From NCBI GenBank assembly GCA_020692355.1, contig JAIMKP010000003.1, positions 1 through 64,000 of the forward strand: a DNA stretch of 64,000 nucleotides. The letters are read 5' to 3'. The notes under the pieces were generated by a model that was not told the origin of the DNA, did no database searches, and saw only the letters and a program-made list of their open reading frames with translations. Of the stretch, positions 16,573 to 25,713 are shown in pieces. The stretch is from Desulfosporosinus sp. Lineage in GTDB: Bacteria > Bacillota > Desulfitobacteriia > Desulfitobacteriales > Desulfitobacteriaceae. Numbering within the stretch: the stretch's first letter is position 1; each line of letters starts with the position of its first letter. Made by a program: the position numbers and the translations under genes.

Positions 16573-18660
16573 TCAGGCCTTCGGAGACATAGCAACCATC
16601 CGTTCCCAGTCTTCCAATCGGGAATATTGTCCTCCCAAGCTTCTGGCCAGTTTCAACGCCAGCCCCAATCGGATAAAGCCCTGCTCGCTGTCGATCACCC
16701 AAGCCGGAATCCCTGCCTGGCCGATGCGCCCGGCGATAGCTAACGCTTCCTCTGCCGGATCGGTTCCATGCAAGGACACATTCGCCCGACCATCGGAAAT
16801 GATAACGAGCAGAGGAGCCAGATCCGCATCCTGGGCCCTGGCCGCCTGTAAGAACTCATAGCTGAGAGAAAGTCCCTGCGCCAAGGGCGTTTTGCCCCCG
16901 GTGGGCAGCACTTGCAGCTTTTTGCGCGCCCGTTCCACACTGCGCGTGATGCCGAGGATGAGTTCCGCCGAATTCCCGCGAAAAGCAATCAGAGCAACCT
17001 TGTCTCTTTTCTGGTAAGCATCCTCCAGTAAAGAGAAAATCGCTCCTTTCACGACCTTGATCCGTCTCTCGACTCCCATCGAGCCGCTGAGATCCACGAG
17101 GAAAAGAATCGTGTGGCCTATCCGCTTCTCCCTCACCTTTTCCCTTAGGTCTTCCGGCAGTACCTTCACAGCCGAACCCGTGCCCTCCCGGCTAAACCGT
17201 TCTTGCGGTCGGGAAGCAGCAGCCCGCAGGATTGCGACCAGGGCAATATCCCGGGCCTTTCCCTGGGGCCGGGCCGCGCGCACAAATCTTCCCTGTCCGG
17301 TCTGACTTCGGGTTCTGCTGCGTTTGCCGCTCCCCTTGCGCGCTTTACGGACCAAAGGCGGAAACGTAAACCTAATAGCAAACCTTTCCTCCGCCCCCTC
17401 GATCCGCTCGGCAGCTGTACCACCCCAGGTGGGTTGCACCGCCGAACGTCCTTGGCGCTCCGATCCTTCCGAGCGGTCATCAGCCCCCCCTTCGCCTTCG
17501 TCACTTGAGGGCACGCTTCCTGTTTCCGCCAGTGAGCCCTCTGAACTTTCGTTGTCCTCCGGCGCAGCCTTCGACCTTTGTCCGTTCCCGGATCCCTCCC
17601 CAGAGGATTTCCCATCCTTTGTCCCATATTTCGCGCCGACGCCGTCTTCCGGCTCTTCTCCTGCTGACGGATCATCCGCTTGCCGGTGCTCTCTGTTTCT
17701 CTGTTCCGCCCGCTTCCGCTCCTCCGGGTGTTTCTTCTGCCCGAAGTCCTGATGATCCTCCGGACGCTGTTGAGCCCCAGTCTCCGTCCCCTGTGCCCCC
17801 GTCTCCGCTGTCCGCATCCGATGGGGCAGTGCTAAATGCGCAGCCTCCTGAAGATCCTTCAGGGTAATCAATGTGCGTCCGCCCCAGGCCGCCAGCGCTC
17901 TGGCCGCTTCGATCAACACAAGTTCCGCCCTGTTCCCGGCACAATGCCCGGCAGCTGTCAGATCCACCGCCAATTTAAGATTATCCTCCGTGACTTCGAC
18001 CTGAACAAGGTGGGTCCTGGCTTCCTGGACCCTCCGGGACAATTCCTCCATAGACGGCTTCCATTTCCTGACACAAGCCTGGGGATCCGCCTCAAAGGCC
18101 AAATACCTGCGGATGATTTCCTTGCGTTCTTCCGCTTCCCTGCAGCCATCAACCTCCACAAAGAGGCCAAAACGCTCCAACAGTTGGGGACGCAGTGCCC
18201 CTTCTTCGGGATTCATCGTCCCCACGAGGACAAAGCGGGTCGGGTGCAGGAAAGATATTCCCTCCTGCTCGACAACATTCATGCCTGAGGCCGCGGCCTG
18301 AGCTAGAATATTGGCAATCGGTTCATTCAAAAGATTAACCTCATCCACATAGAGTATCTGTCCATCGGCCCTCTGCAATAACCCCGGCTCAAAACGTCTC
18401 TGCCCTGAAGCAATGGCGTATTCAAAGTCCAGAGAACCCACCAAGCGATCTGCGCTGATGTTCAGCGGTAGATCCACGACTTCCCGGTCAGGTAACAGAG
18501 CCGCCAGCCCGCGCACCAGGGTGGATTTCGCCGTTCCTTTTTCCCCGCTGATTAAGACCCCGCCGATCGCCGGATTTATTACTCCCAAGATCAAGGCTTT
18601 TTTCACGCTCTCCTGTCCCGTGACCGCCGGAAACGGAAAGATCGGTGAACGAGCCTTCAC
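16573..18660 (-). CDS. chlD: ChlD/BchD-like AAA+ and VWA chelatase subunit (system 1)
   Basis: Works with ChlI as the ATP-driven motor of a Mg/Co-chelatase. The 695-aa protein has an AAA+ N-terminal module with GEKGTAKST (Walker A) and [10 protein letters not shown] (Walker B), a charged Gly/Glu/Arg-rich linker around residues 300-430, and a C-terminal VWA domain with the MIDAS motif LVDLSGSMG and later ISDGRANVS. Start GTG 18660 overlaps the stop of chlI (GTGA), showing translational coupling; the upstream-extended reading is only the overlapping chlI frame. It is the last gene of the riboswitch-controlled operon. Metal and tetrapyrrole substrate are unknown. Confidence 0.9.
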   Translation of the reverse strand: MKARSPIFPFPAVTGQESVKKALILGVINPAIGGVLISGEKGTAKSTLVRGLAALLPDREVVDLPLNISADRLVGSLDFEYAIASGQRRFEPGLLQRADGQILYVDEVNLLNEPIANILAQAAASGMNVVEQEGISFLHPTRFVLVGTMNPEEGALRPQLLERFGLFVEVDGCREAEERKEIIRRYLAFEADPQACVRKWKPSMEELSRRVQEARTHLVQVEVTEDNLKLAVDLTAAGHCAGNRAELVLIEAARALAAWGGRTLITLKDLQEAAHLALPHRMRTAETGAQGTETGAQQRPEDHQDFGQKKHPEERKRAEQRNREHRQADDPSAGEEPEDGVGAKYGTKDGKSSGEGSGNGQRSKAAPEDNESSEGSLAETGSVPSSDEGEGGADDRSEGSERQGRSAVQPTWGGTAAERIEGAEERFAIRFTFPPLVRKARKGSGKRSRTRSQTGQGRFVRAARPQGKARDIALVAILRAAASRPQERFSREGTGSAVKVLPEDLREKVREKRIGHTILFLVDLSGSMGVERRIKVVKGAIFSLLEDAYQKRDKVALIAFRGNSAELILGITRSVERARKKLQVLPTGGKTPLAQGLSLSYEFLQAARAQDADLAPLLVIISDGRANVSLHGTDPAEEALAIAGRIGQAGIPAWVIDSEQGFIRLGLALKLARSLGGQYSRLEDWERMVAMSPKA

Positions 18661-19751
18661 CCGGATACCTGCACTGACCCTTGCTGCGCCGGCCGTTCCT
18701 CCGCCGCTTCGGTAAACTGGCGTACAAACTTCTCCACTTCCGCCCATTCCAACACTCCCTCTTCAAACGGTCTGCGCCGCATGCGGTGGGGCAAGGCCAG
18801 TTTCGCCGCAGTCAAAACATCCTGGACACTCACGCTCGCCCGGCCTTCATACGCAGCCAAGGTCACTGCTGTCTTGACCAAGCTCAGGTCAGCCCGGTGT
18901 CCATCCACCTCCAAATGAATGGCCAGACGAGCCACCAGCTCCAAAATCTGCTCATTCCAACGGACATAAGGCAGAAATTCCTGGGCCGCCCGAATCCGGC
19001 GTCTTAACTTTTCCTGTTCCGGAGCGTAACGCACTTGAAACGCCTCCGGATCCTGTTCAAACTCCAAGCGTCTGCGCACCACTTCCATTCGCAAAACCGG
19101 ATCGCGTTCTCCGATGACATCGACCACGAGGCCAAAACGATCCAAAAGCTGGGGCCGCAGATCCCCTTCCTCCGGATTCATCGTCCCCACGAGCACGAAC
19201 CGGGCCGGGTGGCTGAAAGAAACACCTTCCCGCTCCACCGTATTGACCCCCATAGCGGCTGCATCCAAGAGCAGATCGACCAAGTGATCCTCTAGCAGGT
19301 TGACTTCATCCACATACAGGATATTGCGATTGGCCTGAGCCAGAATCCCCGCTTCAAACTTTTTCGTCCCGGTTTTCAGCGCCTGTTCGATATCCAACGT
19401 ACCGACCACCCGGTCTTCGGTGGCGCTTACGGGCAGCTCGATTACCCGCATCTTCCCTGACTCTGTGACTAAAGTCTCCCCCGCAGCCAGCCTTTCCCTG
19501 CAGGCTGCACAAAGATGTGCCATGTCCAAAGGATCGCAGGCATAGAGACACCCCTTGACCTGGTTTCTTGCCGGCAACAGGTCGGCCAAGGCCCGCACCG
19601 CCGTCGACTTGGCCGTACCCTTTTCTCCCCTAATCAAAACCCCGCCCAAACCCGGATTGATCCCGTTAAGAATGAGTGCCTGCTTCATTCTCTCCTGACC
19701 GACCAGAGCGGTAAAGGGATACGCTCTCCCTTGTATTTCCATAGCGTTCAA
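18657..19751 (-). CDS. chlI: ChlI/BchI-like AAA+ chelatase subunit (system 1)
   Basis: AAA+ ATPase, 364 aa, forming the hexameric motor with ChlD. Walker [15 protein letters not shown] is near residue 40, followed by a four-cysteine knuckle ([10 protein letters not shown], then LCAACRERL) of the kind that binds zinc or a cluster, then [15 protein letters not shown], Walker [14 protein letters not shown] and [23 protein letters not shown] start at 19751 lies 8 nt after GGAGG and is preferred over the ATG three codons later. It lies downstream of the ABC-2 exporter genes and overlaps chlD. There is no histidine tail, unlike its system-2 paralogue. Confidence 0.9.
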   Translation of the reverse strand: MNAMEIQGRAYPFTALVGQERMKQALILNGINPGLGGVLIRGEKGTAKSTAVRALADLLPARNQVKGCLYACDPLDMAHLCAACRERLAAGETLVTESGKMRVIELPVSATEDRVVGTLDIEQALKTGTKKFEAGILAQANRNILYVDEVNLLEDHLVDLLLDAAAMGVNTVEREGVSFSHPARFVLVGTMNPEEGDLRPQLLDRFGLVVDVIGERDPVLRMEVVRRRLEFEQDPEAFQVRYAPEQEKLRRRIRAAQEFLPYVRWNEQILELVARLAIHLEVDGHRADLSLVKTAVTLAAYEGRASVSVQDVLTAAKLALPHRMRRRPFEEGVLEWAEVEKFVRQFTEAAEERPAQQGSVQVSG

Positions 19752-19766
19752 TAAGTCACCCTCCTT

Positions 19767-19875
19767 CGCGTCGCCCGGGGTCCGCGTCGCCCGGGGTCTG
19801 ACCCCAACACAATTTAGACACAGTTTAGTAGGACTAGCACCAAAAATGTGGAAGCACAAGAACCGTCCCTTTGCT
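19767..19875. repeat. Tandem 16-bp repeat and REP-like fragment
   Basis: CGCGTCGCCCGGGGTC is present twice back to back (19767-19798), running into the palindrome GGGGTCTGACCCC. About 50 bp further, GAAGCACAAGAACCGTCCC resembles the REP-type sequences that accompany RAYT transposases in some Clostridia (from memory). They fill the gap between the ABC-2 permease and chlI inside the operon. Confidence 0.55.
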
Positions 19876-19890
19876 TACATTCCTGTCTCC

Positions 19891-20634
19891 TTAGCCAATC
19901 GTCTCCGCCTTGGTACACGTTCTGACGCCGACCACAAACAGAACCACAAAATAAAGCGCCAGGACCACCACGTTCAGCCCCAGCATCCTCAGATCTCCTC
20001 CGCTGTTGCGCAGGCCCTGGCTGGTATGCGTCAACGGCAAGAGCCCAATGAATCCTTTGAGCAGCCAGGGCATCTTTTCCAGAGGGAAAAACGTGCCACA
20101 TAAGAAAGCCATCGGCGTGATCACAAAGTTGGTGAATTTGGCCATATCGGCATGGGAATCGATCAACACCCCGGCCGTAAAACCCAGAGCGGCGAACACC
20201 AGACAGTTAAGCATCAGGATCAGGAGGAAAAAGCCATTGATCTTCAGCCCCGCCGGAAAGAGGAGGGAAATCAGCAGGATGAGCACTCCGGAATAGAACC
20301 CTCGCAAAGCACCGGCGCTGATCTTGCCGGCCGCATACACCGTCATTGTGACCGGAGCCACCATAAACTCCTCAAACGTCTTATCATAAATCCGTGAAAG
20401 ATTAACGGCATTGCCGACCGTGCTGAAGCTGACCATCATGGTCGTCAGAGCCACAATTCCAGGGATGACAAACTGTAAATAGTTCTGCCCGCCGACCGTC
20501 ATCCCTCCCCCCAGGCCCCAGCCAAAGGCAATCAGGTAGAGAACCGGAGAAATCATCGCCCCTAAGGTAATGCTGCGAAACTTCCGCTTGAATAAAACAA
20601 ATTCCTGCCAGAGAATCGCCAGATAACTCCTCAT
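19891..20634 (-). CDS. ABC-2 type exporter permease
   Basis: A 247-aa membrane protein with six hydrophobic segments and the ABC-2 block around AFLCGTFFPLEKMPWLLKG, typical of DrrB-like exporters. Its start overlaps the end of the ATPase gene (ATGA). It sits in the middle of the chelatase operon, between cobN and chlI, which suggests export of the metallated product or of a precursor, or regulation of metal load. Substrate is not readable from sequence. Confidence 0.87.
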   Translation of the reverse strand: MRSYLAILWQEFVLFKRKFRSITLGAMISPVLYLIAFGWGLGGGMTVGGQNYLQFVIPGIVALTTMMVSFSTVGNAVNLSRIYDKTFEEFMVAPVTMTVYAAGKISAGALRGFYSGVLILLISLLFPAGLKINGFFLLILMLNCLVFAALGFTAGVLIDSHADMAKFTNFVITPMAFLCGTFFPLEKMPWLLKGFIGLLPLTHTSQGLRNSGGDLRMLGLNVVVLALYFVVLFVVGVRTCTKAETIG

Positions 20635-21470
20635 TCAGACACCCTCCTCTTCGTGAGCCGGATAAAAACATCCTCCAGATTAGCCGGACGGATGTTTACA
20701 CTTCCTTCCAAAGAGGCTGCCCGGCTCAAGGCTTCCTCCCGCGTGGCAAAAAACTCGCTCATCGTCACCCCTTGGGTAAAGTATTCCAGTACGATGGTAC
20801 CGCTTTTGGCGATCAGGTTTAGCGGCGTATCCAGTTCGATCAAAACGCCTTCGTGCATCAGCGCCACCCGGTCACAGAGAATTTCGGCCTCTTCGATATA
20901 GTGCGTTGTCAACAGAACGGTTAGCCCTTCGGCTTTCAAGGTTTTCAGAAGATCCCACATCTTGCGGCGAACCGCAGGATCCAGCCCCACCGTTGGTTCG
21001 TCCAGCAGAAGCACGACAGGCCGGTGCATGAGCGCACGAGCAATCATCAGCTTGCGCTTCATGCCGCCGGAGAAGGTCCTGACCAGATCATGGGCACGCT
21101 CTTCCAGTTCCGTGAAGATCAGCAGTTCCTTAATCCTCCCCCGCCGCTCCTCTTTCCCCAGGCCAAAAAGACGCCCATGCAGTTCAAGATTCTCCCAGGC
21201 CGTCATCTCACCGTCCAGGTTATTATGCTGGGGAACAACTCCAATGGTGCGTTTTATGTCCGTCAGGTTGCGATCCAGCCGCCGACCAGCAATGCTCACC
21301 GATCCAGAGCTTGGAGGAGTCAGAGTGCTCAGCATGCGCACGGTCGTCGATTTACCCGCCCCGTTCGGCCCCAATAACCCAAAGAACTCTCCCCGGCGGA
21401 TCGCCAAGCTGAGCCCAGCCACGGCTGTCACTTTGCCATAGGTCTTTTTCAGATCTTCGATGATTAACAT
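20631..21470 (-). CDS. ABC-2 type exporter ATP-binding subunit (DrrA-like)
   Basis: A 279-aa ATPase with Walker A LLGPNGAGKSTTVRML, signature TFSGGMKRKLMIARAL, Walker B VVLLLDEPTVGLDP and the IGVVPQHNNLD block of the DrrA group. The C-terminal about 60 residues form the usual extension. It begins 22 bp after the end of cobN and is co-transcribed with its permease. A decayed homologue of the same protein survives beside the second chelatase cluster, so the exporter was probably an ancestral part of both systems. Confidence 0.9.
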   Translation of the reverse strand: MLIIEDLKKTYGKVTAVAGLSLAIRRGEFFGLLGPNGAGKSTTVRMLSTLTPPSSGSVSIAGRRLDRNLTDIKRTIGVVPQHNNLDGEMTAWENLELHGRLFGLGKEERRGRIKELLIFTELEERAHDLVRTFSGGMKRKLMIARALMHRPVVLLLDEPTVGLDPAVRRKMWDLLKTLKAEGLTVLLTTHYIEEAEILCDRVALMHEGVLIELDTPLNLIAKSGTIVLEYFTQGVTMSEFFATREEALSRAASLEGSVNIRPANLEDVFIRLTKRRVSE

Positions 21471-21492
21471 GATGTTCTATAGACTCCTTCCT

Positions 21493-24400
21493 TTAAGCCC
21501 CTTCCATATCCCCTTCACTCTCCAGGTAGATTCTCCGGAGTGCCTGGAGTGCCTCCGGCCCGGCCTCCCACATCCCCCGCTGGGCGGCCTCCAGCAAACG
21601 TTCGCTGATCTGGTGCAGGGCCCAGGGATTGACCTCCCGGATCCACTCTCTCCGTTCTTCATTTAATAGGTAGAAAGCCGCCATCTGATCATACATCCAG
21701 TTTTGGAGCACCTGAGCCGTGGCATCCCAGCCAAACGCGATATCAACCATGGCCGCGATCTCCTGCGCGCCTTTATACCCATGCTGCTGCAGCCCGGCAA
21801 ACCACTTGGGATTAAAAATCCGCGCCCGCATAATCCGAGCCGTCTCTTCCCTGATATCCCTCACTTTGGGACGCTCCGGATCGCTCGCATCCCCAGAGTA
21901 TGAACGGGGAGCTTTCCCAGAATGCGTCGTGATGCCGGCAATCAAGCCACCGTGGTAAATATAATAGCAATCATCCTCCAACATATCGATCTCCTGAGAG
22001 GACTCGTTCTTGATCGTCGCTTCCGCCTCCGCCAGCCTGCGGGCAAACACTTCCATCACCTGACGCCCGTGCAGCTTCCGTCCATAAGCATACCCGCTCC
22101 ACAGCGTATAGACATTCCCCAAATCCTCCTGACTCTGCCAATTGCGGCTGTTGATCAGCACGTCCACGCCGCCGCCATACGTTCCCGGAGGACACCCGAA
22201 AACACGCATTCCGGCTTCCTCCTCGGCTTGCGCGCGGGAGTGCCCTTTCTCTTCCAGCTGGCGAATCTCCTCCAAAATATGTTTCCTGATATGGTTTTCC
22301 TCTCCCGGCTCATCCAACCCGGCCGCCAATTGAACCGCTTCGTCAAAGCGTTCGATCAGGTTGGGAAACGTGTCCCGGAAAAGTCCGGTAATCCTGAGCG
22401 TCACATCCAGCCGGGGACGCCCCAGCTCGCCCAGGGGAATCACTTCCAGTCCGATGACTCGTTCCGTATCCCCCAGCCATTTCGGCTTCAGTCCCATAAG
22501 ATATAAGGCCTCAGCCAAGTCGTCCCCACCCGTTTTCATGGTCTCCCCGGCATAGACCACCATCACGCTGTTTTCCGGGTATTTCCCCTCTTCAGCCAAA
22601 TGCCGCTCCAGCAAACGCTGGCCCAACAGACACCCCACTTCCCAGGAAGCCCGGGAAGGAATGGTCGCCGGATCCAACGCATAAAAATTACGCCCGGTCG
22701 GTAGGATGGAGACTCTCCCACGCGTCGGGGAACCGGATCCGCCTGGCGGGACAAATCTCCCCCGGATCCCCTCGCGGAAGTACCTAAGCTCATCCTTAGT
22801 GCCCTCCAGTCTTTTCTTAACCATGGTCGCAGCATAGGTCAGACACTGTTCCAGCGGCTTCAGGTGCAACGGTTCCTGCGGTTGCGCTAATTCCTGCCGT
22901 TCCATTTGTGCCATCGATTCCGCCTGTTGTAGCAGTTCCTGGGGATCCGGCTTAGCCGGCAATTCCGGGAATTCCAACGGATCCGACAGGCTCAAAAAAT
23001 CCAATGGATCAGGCATGTTCGAGGCTTCCCGCACCGGTATGCCCTCCTGGATAATCCCTTTAATCCGTTCCGGGTGATACTCTGCCTCATGTAATGCCCA
23101 CAGAAGCTCTTCCCCTTTCTCATCAATAAGGTCCAAAAGCCGCAGATGACTCTGTCCATTCGCCGCACGCTCTGTCAGTTTCGCGTACAATTCATGATGG
23201 TCAAACCCCAGCGCCGCGGCCACCGCCTGCGGTAAGGAAGGCACTTCCCCGTTGGGCAAACGCAGGAGCGCCTGCATGAGGTGAATAAAGCGATCCCCCT
23301 CCGGAACCTGGCCAAACACATGCAAGCCATCCTTGATCAGGGAACTCTTGATCTCCTCCAGCCAGACATGCAGGCGCTTAACAAAGGCCGGAAAATCCCT
23401 GCTCGGCCTCTCGTTCCGAGCTAATTTGGTTTGAACTAATTTATATCGATCGGCTTCATCCAACGCCACTTCTGATTGGCGTTGGAGTTCACTCCCCTGA
23501 AAATTTTGCTGAAGATCCTCATCTAAATGCTGGCTCTGCACCAACTCCCACAAACGCTCTTCCAGATAGGGAAGCTTGGCTGGGTCTTGCCGCTCAGCCT
23601 GCTCGTAGTCCTGGATCAGTTCATCAATAACCGCCAGTTCCTCGTACACGCCACTGCGGGTCAGAGACGGGATCAAATGATCCAGAAGCACGCCGTAAGA
23701 ACGCCGCTTAACCTGGATTCCCTCGCCGGTCACGTCGATGATATAGGGATAAAGGTGGGGCAGATCCGCAATGGCAGCATCCGGGAAGCAGTCCTGGGAA
23801 AGCCCCACTTCCTTGCCCGGAAGCCACTCCAGGGACCCGTGCGTGCCGACATGGACGATCACCTGGGCTCCAAACACCTCCCGCAGCCAACGGTAATAGG
23901 CCAGATAGGCATGAGGCGGGGCAATGTCGGTGCTGTGATAAACCGCCTCCGCCTGTTCTTCATACCCACGGGCCGGCTGCAGGCCAATAAAAAGATGCCC
24001 ATTGAGAATGCCCGGCACAGGCAGCTGATCCTCATAAACCATAAACTGCCCCGGCGCTTTTCCCCAATCTTTTTCCAGCTTCTCCTGAATCCGGGGGCTC
24101 AATTCCCCATTCCAGAGCTGAAACGTCTCTCCTGAAATCCTGGCAACGCTTTTCTTCAGGGCTTCTTCCGGCATCAGCCAACGTGTATCATTGCTCACCG
24201 CCTGGATGATGCGCTGAATAATCTCGTCCCCATCTTGAAAATCATAGTCCAGTTTTAGGCCCTCTTCTTTGAGGAGTTGCACCATGTACCAAACACTAGC
24301 CGGGGTATCCAGACCAAAGGCACAGCCGATGCGGTCATTGCGTGGCGGCATATTGTGAAAAAGAATTGCCACCCGCTTAGCGGCAGGCGGAGTTCGTCGC

Positions 24401-25500
24401 AGCTTCGCCCAATTCAACGCCAGAGAAGTTACGCGACGCACCCTCTCCGGAATCGGCCGGAAAATATTTCTCTCCCCAAACCTGTCGCTTACATGATCGA
24501 GATAAGCAATCGGGGCGGTGATGATTTGCCCATCAAATTCCGGATAATACACACTGGTCACGAGGGACATCCCATCCAACCCATTCACAGAGCCTTCCCA
24601 GCGCTCCAAGGACTGCAGCATGGGCATCGCCTGCAGCACCGGCACCGCCAAAGGTGCAAAGACGCTCTCCTCCACGACATGCCTGCCATCGCCCGGACGG
24701 CTGACAATACTCTGCGCAAAACCCATGGTATTGATCAGCGCGTCCACGCGCGCTTCACGCGCATCCAGGAAAAAATGCTTCAGCGTCCAGCTCAGTCCCT
24801 TGCTGCCGAGGAGCGGATTGGCTGTGGACTCCGTGAAAACCGGCAGAACCTCCCCACCCAGAGCTTGAATTTCCCGAATCAAAGCCTCGATGTGCTCAAG
24901 ATTTTGCTCCTGCAGGTAATGGGAATGAAAGAGGATGCCAATAACGGGCTTGCCCGAACGTTTTAGGTTTGCCAGATAGGACGTCTCATCCTCGATGCGT
25001 TCCTCCGGCAAGCCTGGAGCATAGATCCCTTCCCAGACACGCCCCTGCACCGGATGATAATTATAGCGTTTTCGACCCAGCGTAGTCGCCAGATAGAGCA
25101 AGAGATTCCGGTGATTTTCCAAACCGCTAAGGAGAAAATAGCTGAGAATTTCCTGGTGCTGTCCTGCGGTTAAACCGGATTTTTTCTTGAGTTCCTCGTT
25201 CTCTTCCTCCACTCCGGAGTGTACAAAGAATTTCAGGGTTTCTCTTTCCTGGACGATTTCTACGATCGATTCCAATTTTTTGAAAAAAGTCAGCCCGCTA
25301 TGCGCCACCAGAAACACGAGATCCGCTTCGGCCAAAACCCTTTGGCAACTCAGCCACTCGTTTGGATCTCCATCGATCTGCGACGTTTTCCAGAAGTCCA
25401 GGGAGATTTCTCCGGGATAATCCTGACAAACCGCGTGGTACGCCTCTTTCATGGAGTAAGACGAATCGTGGTCGGAAAACAGGCAGACCATCTTAAACAT
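21493..25500 (-). CDS. cobN: CobN/BchH-type large chelatase subunit (system 1)
   Basis: The tetrapyrrole-binding subunit of a three-part chelatase, 1335 aa. The central HVGTHGSLEWLPGKEVGLSQ with the following DLPHLYPYIIDV is the family core, and FVPPGGSGSPTRGR plus LPTGRNFYALDP mark the C-terminal half. Start ATG 25500 follows GGAGGA by 7 nt and overlaps the end of a 59-aa ORF. CobN of the aerobic B12 pathway inserts cobalt with CobST; this organism's context is anaerobic and it sits with ChlI/ChlD motors and a BtuFCD importer under a cobalamin riboswitch, so a cobalt or corrinoid-linked role is likely but the true substrate is unknown. Confidence 0.9.
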   Translation of the reverse strand: MFKMVCLFSDHDSSYSMKEAYHAVCQDYPGEISLDFWKTSQIDGDPNEWLSCQRVLAEADLVFLVAHSGLTFFKKLESIVEIVQERETLKFFVHSGVEEENEELKKKSGLTAGQHQEILSYFLLSGLENHRNLLLYLATTLGRKRYNYHPVQGRVWEGIYAPGLPEERIEDETSYLANLKRSGKPVIGILFHSHYLQEQNLEHIEALIREIQALGGEVLPVFTESTANPLLGSKGLSWTLKHFFLDAREARVDALINTMGFAQSIVSRPGDGRHVVEESVFAPLAVPVLQAMPMLQSLERWEGSVNGLDGMSLVTSVYYPEFDGQIITAPIAYLDHVSDRFGERNIFRPIPERVRRVTSLALNWAKLRRTPPAAKRVAILFHNMPPRNDRIGCAFGLDTPASVWYMVQLLKEEGLKLDYDFQDGDEIIQRIIQAVSNDTRWLMPEEALKKSVARISGETFQLWNGELSPRIQEKLEKDWGKAPGQFMVYEDQLPVPGILNGHLFIGLQPARGYEEQAEAVYHSTDIAPPHAYLAYYRWLREVFGAQVIVHVGTHGSLEWLPGKEVGLSQDCFPDAAIADLPHLYPYIIDVTGEGIQVKRRSYGVLLDHLIPSLTRSGVYEELAVIDELIQDYEQAERQDPAKLPYLEERLWELVQSQHLDEDLQQNFQGSELQRQSEVALDEADRYKLVQTKLARNERPSRDFPAFVKRLHVWLEEIKSSLIKDGLHVFGQVPEGDRFIHLMQALLRLPNGEVPSLPQAVAAALGFDHHELYAKLTERAANGQSHLRLLDLIDEKGEELLWALHEAEYHPERIKGIIQEGIPVREASNMPDPLDFLSLSDPLEFPELPAKPDPQELLQQAESMAQMERQELAQPQEPLHLKPLEQCLTYAATMVKKRLEGTKDELRYFREGIRGRFVPPGGSGSPTRGRVSILPTGRNFYALDPATIPSRASWEVGCLLGQRLLERHLAEEGKYPENSVMVVYAGETMKTGGDDLAEALYLMGLKPKWLGDTERVIGLEVIPLGELGRPRLDVTLRITGLFRDTFPNLIERFDEAVQLAAGLDEPGEENHIRKHILEEIRQLEEKGHSRAQAEEEAGMRVFGCPPGTYGGGVDVLINSRNWQSQEDLGNVYTLWSGYAYGRKLHGRQVMEVFARRLAEAEATIKNESSQEIDMLEDDCYYIYHGGLIAGITTHSGKAPRSYSGDASDPERPKVRDIREETARIMRARIFNPKWFAGLQQHGYKGAQEIAAMVDIAFGWDATAQVLQNWMYDQMAAFYLLNEERREWIREVNPWALHQISERLLEAAQRGMWEAGPEALQALRRIYLESEGDMEGA

Positions 25501-25672
25501 GACGCATTCCTCCTGCCACGGCCCCGCTAAACAGAGCGACAAATTCCGCCGCCAAAGAGCGGATTAGATCCGAAGTGCTCAAGACCTTCCGAGAACCCTG
25601 AAATACCGCCACCAAACTACGGTTATAACGGTGTACCACATCGCCATTGGCAAACGTATAGATCCGCATCAT
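25493..25672 (-). CDS. 59-aa ORF, possible CbiZ remnant
   Basis: Starts at ATG ATG 5 nt after GAGGGG and ends 8 nt inside cobN, so it is placed as a translated, coupled gene. The sequence MMRIYTFANGDVVHRYNRSL continues with VAVFQGSRKVLSTSDL. From memory the N terminus of adenosylcobinamide amidohydrolase (CbiZ) has a similar RSLVV...RVLSTS block, and CbiZ genes often follow btuD. If so, only about 35 of more than 200 residues remain and the tail is unrelated. Otherwise it is an unknown small protein whose translation feeds cobN. Confidence 0.6.
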   Translation of the reverse strand: MMRIYTFANGDVVHRYNRSLVAVFQGSRKVLSTSDLIRSLAAEFVALFSGAVAGGMRHV

Positions 25673-25713
25673 CTTTTCCCCTCTTCATCGACTACGCCGG
25701 TAGCAGAACCACC

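Noticed and set aside
17166-17675. 169-codon minus-strand ORF and several overlapping frames on both strands
   Set aside because: They are alternative frames of the GC-rich charged linker of ChlD, where stop codons are rare.
21922-22506. 194-codon plus-strand ORF inside cobN
   Set aside because: Antisense shadow of the C-terminal half of CobN; no start signals.
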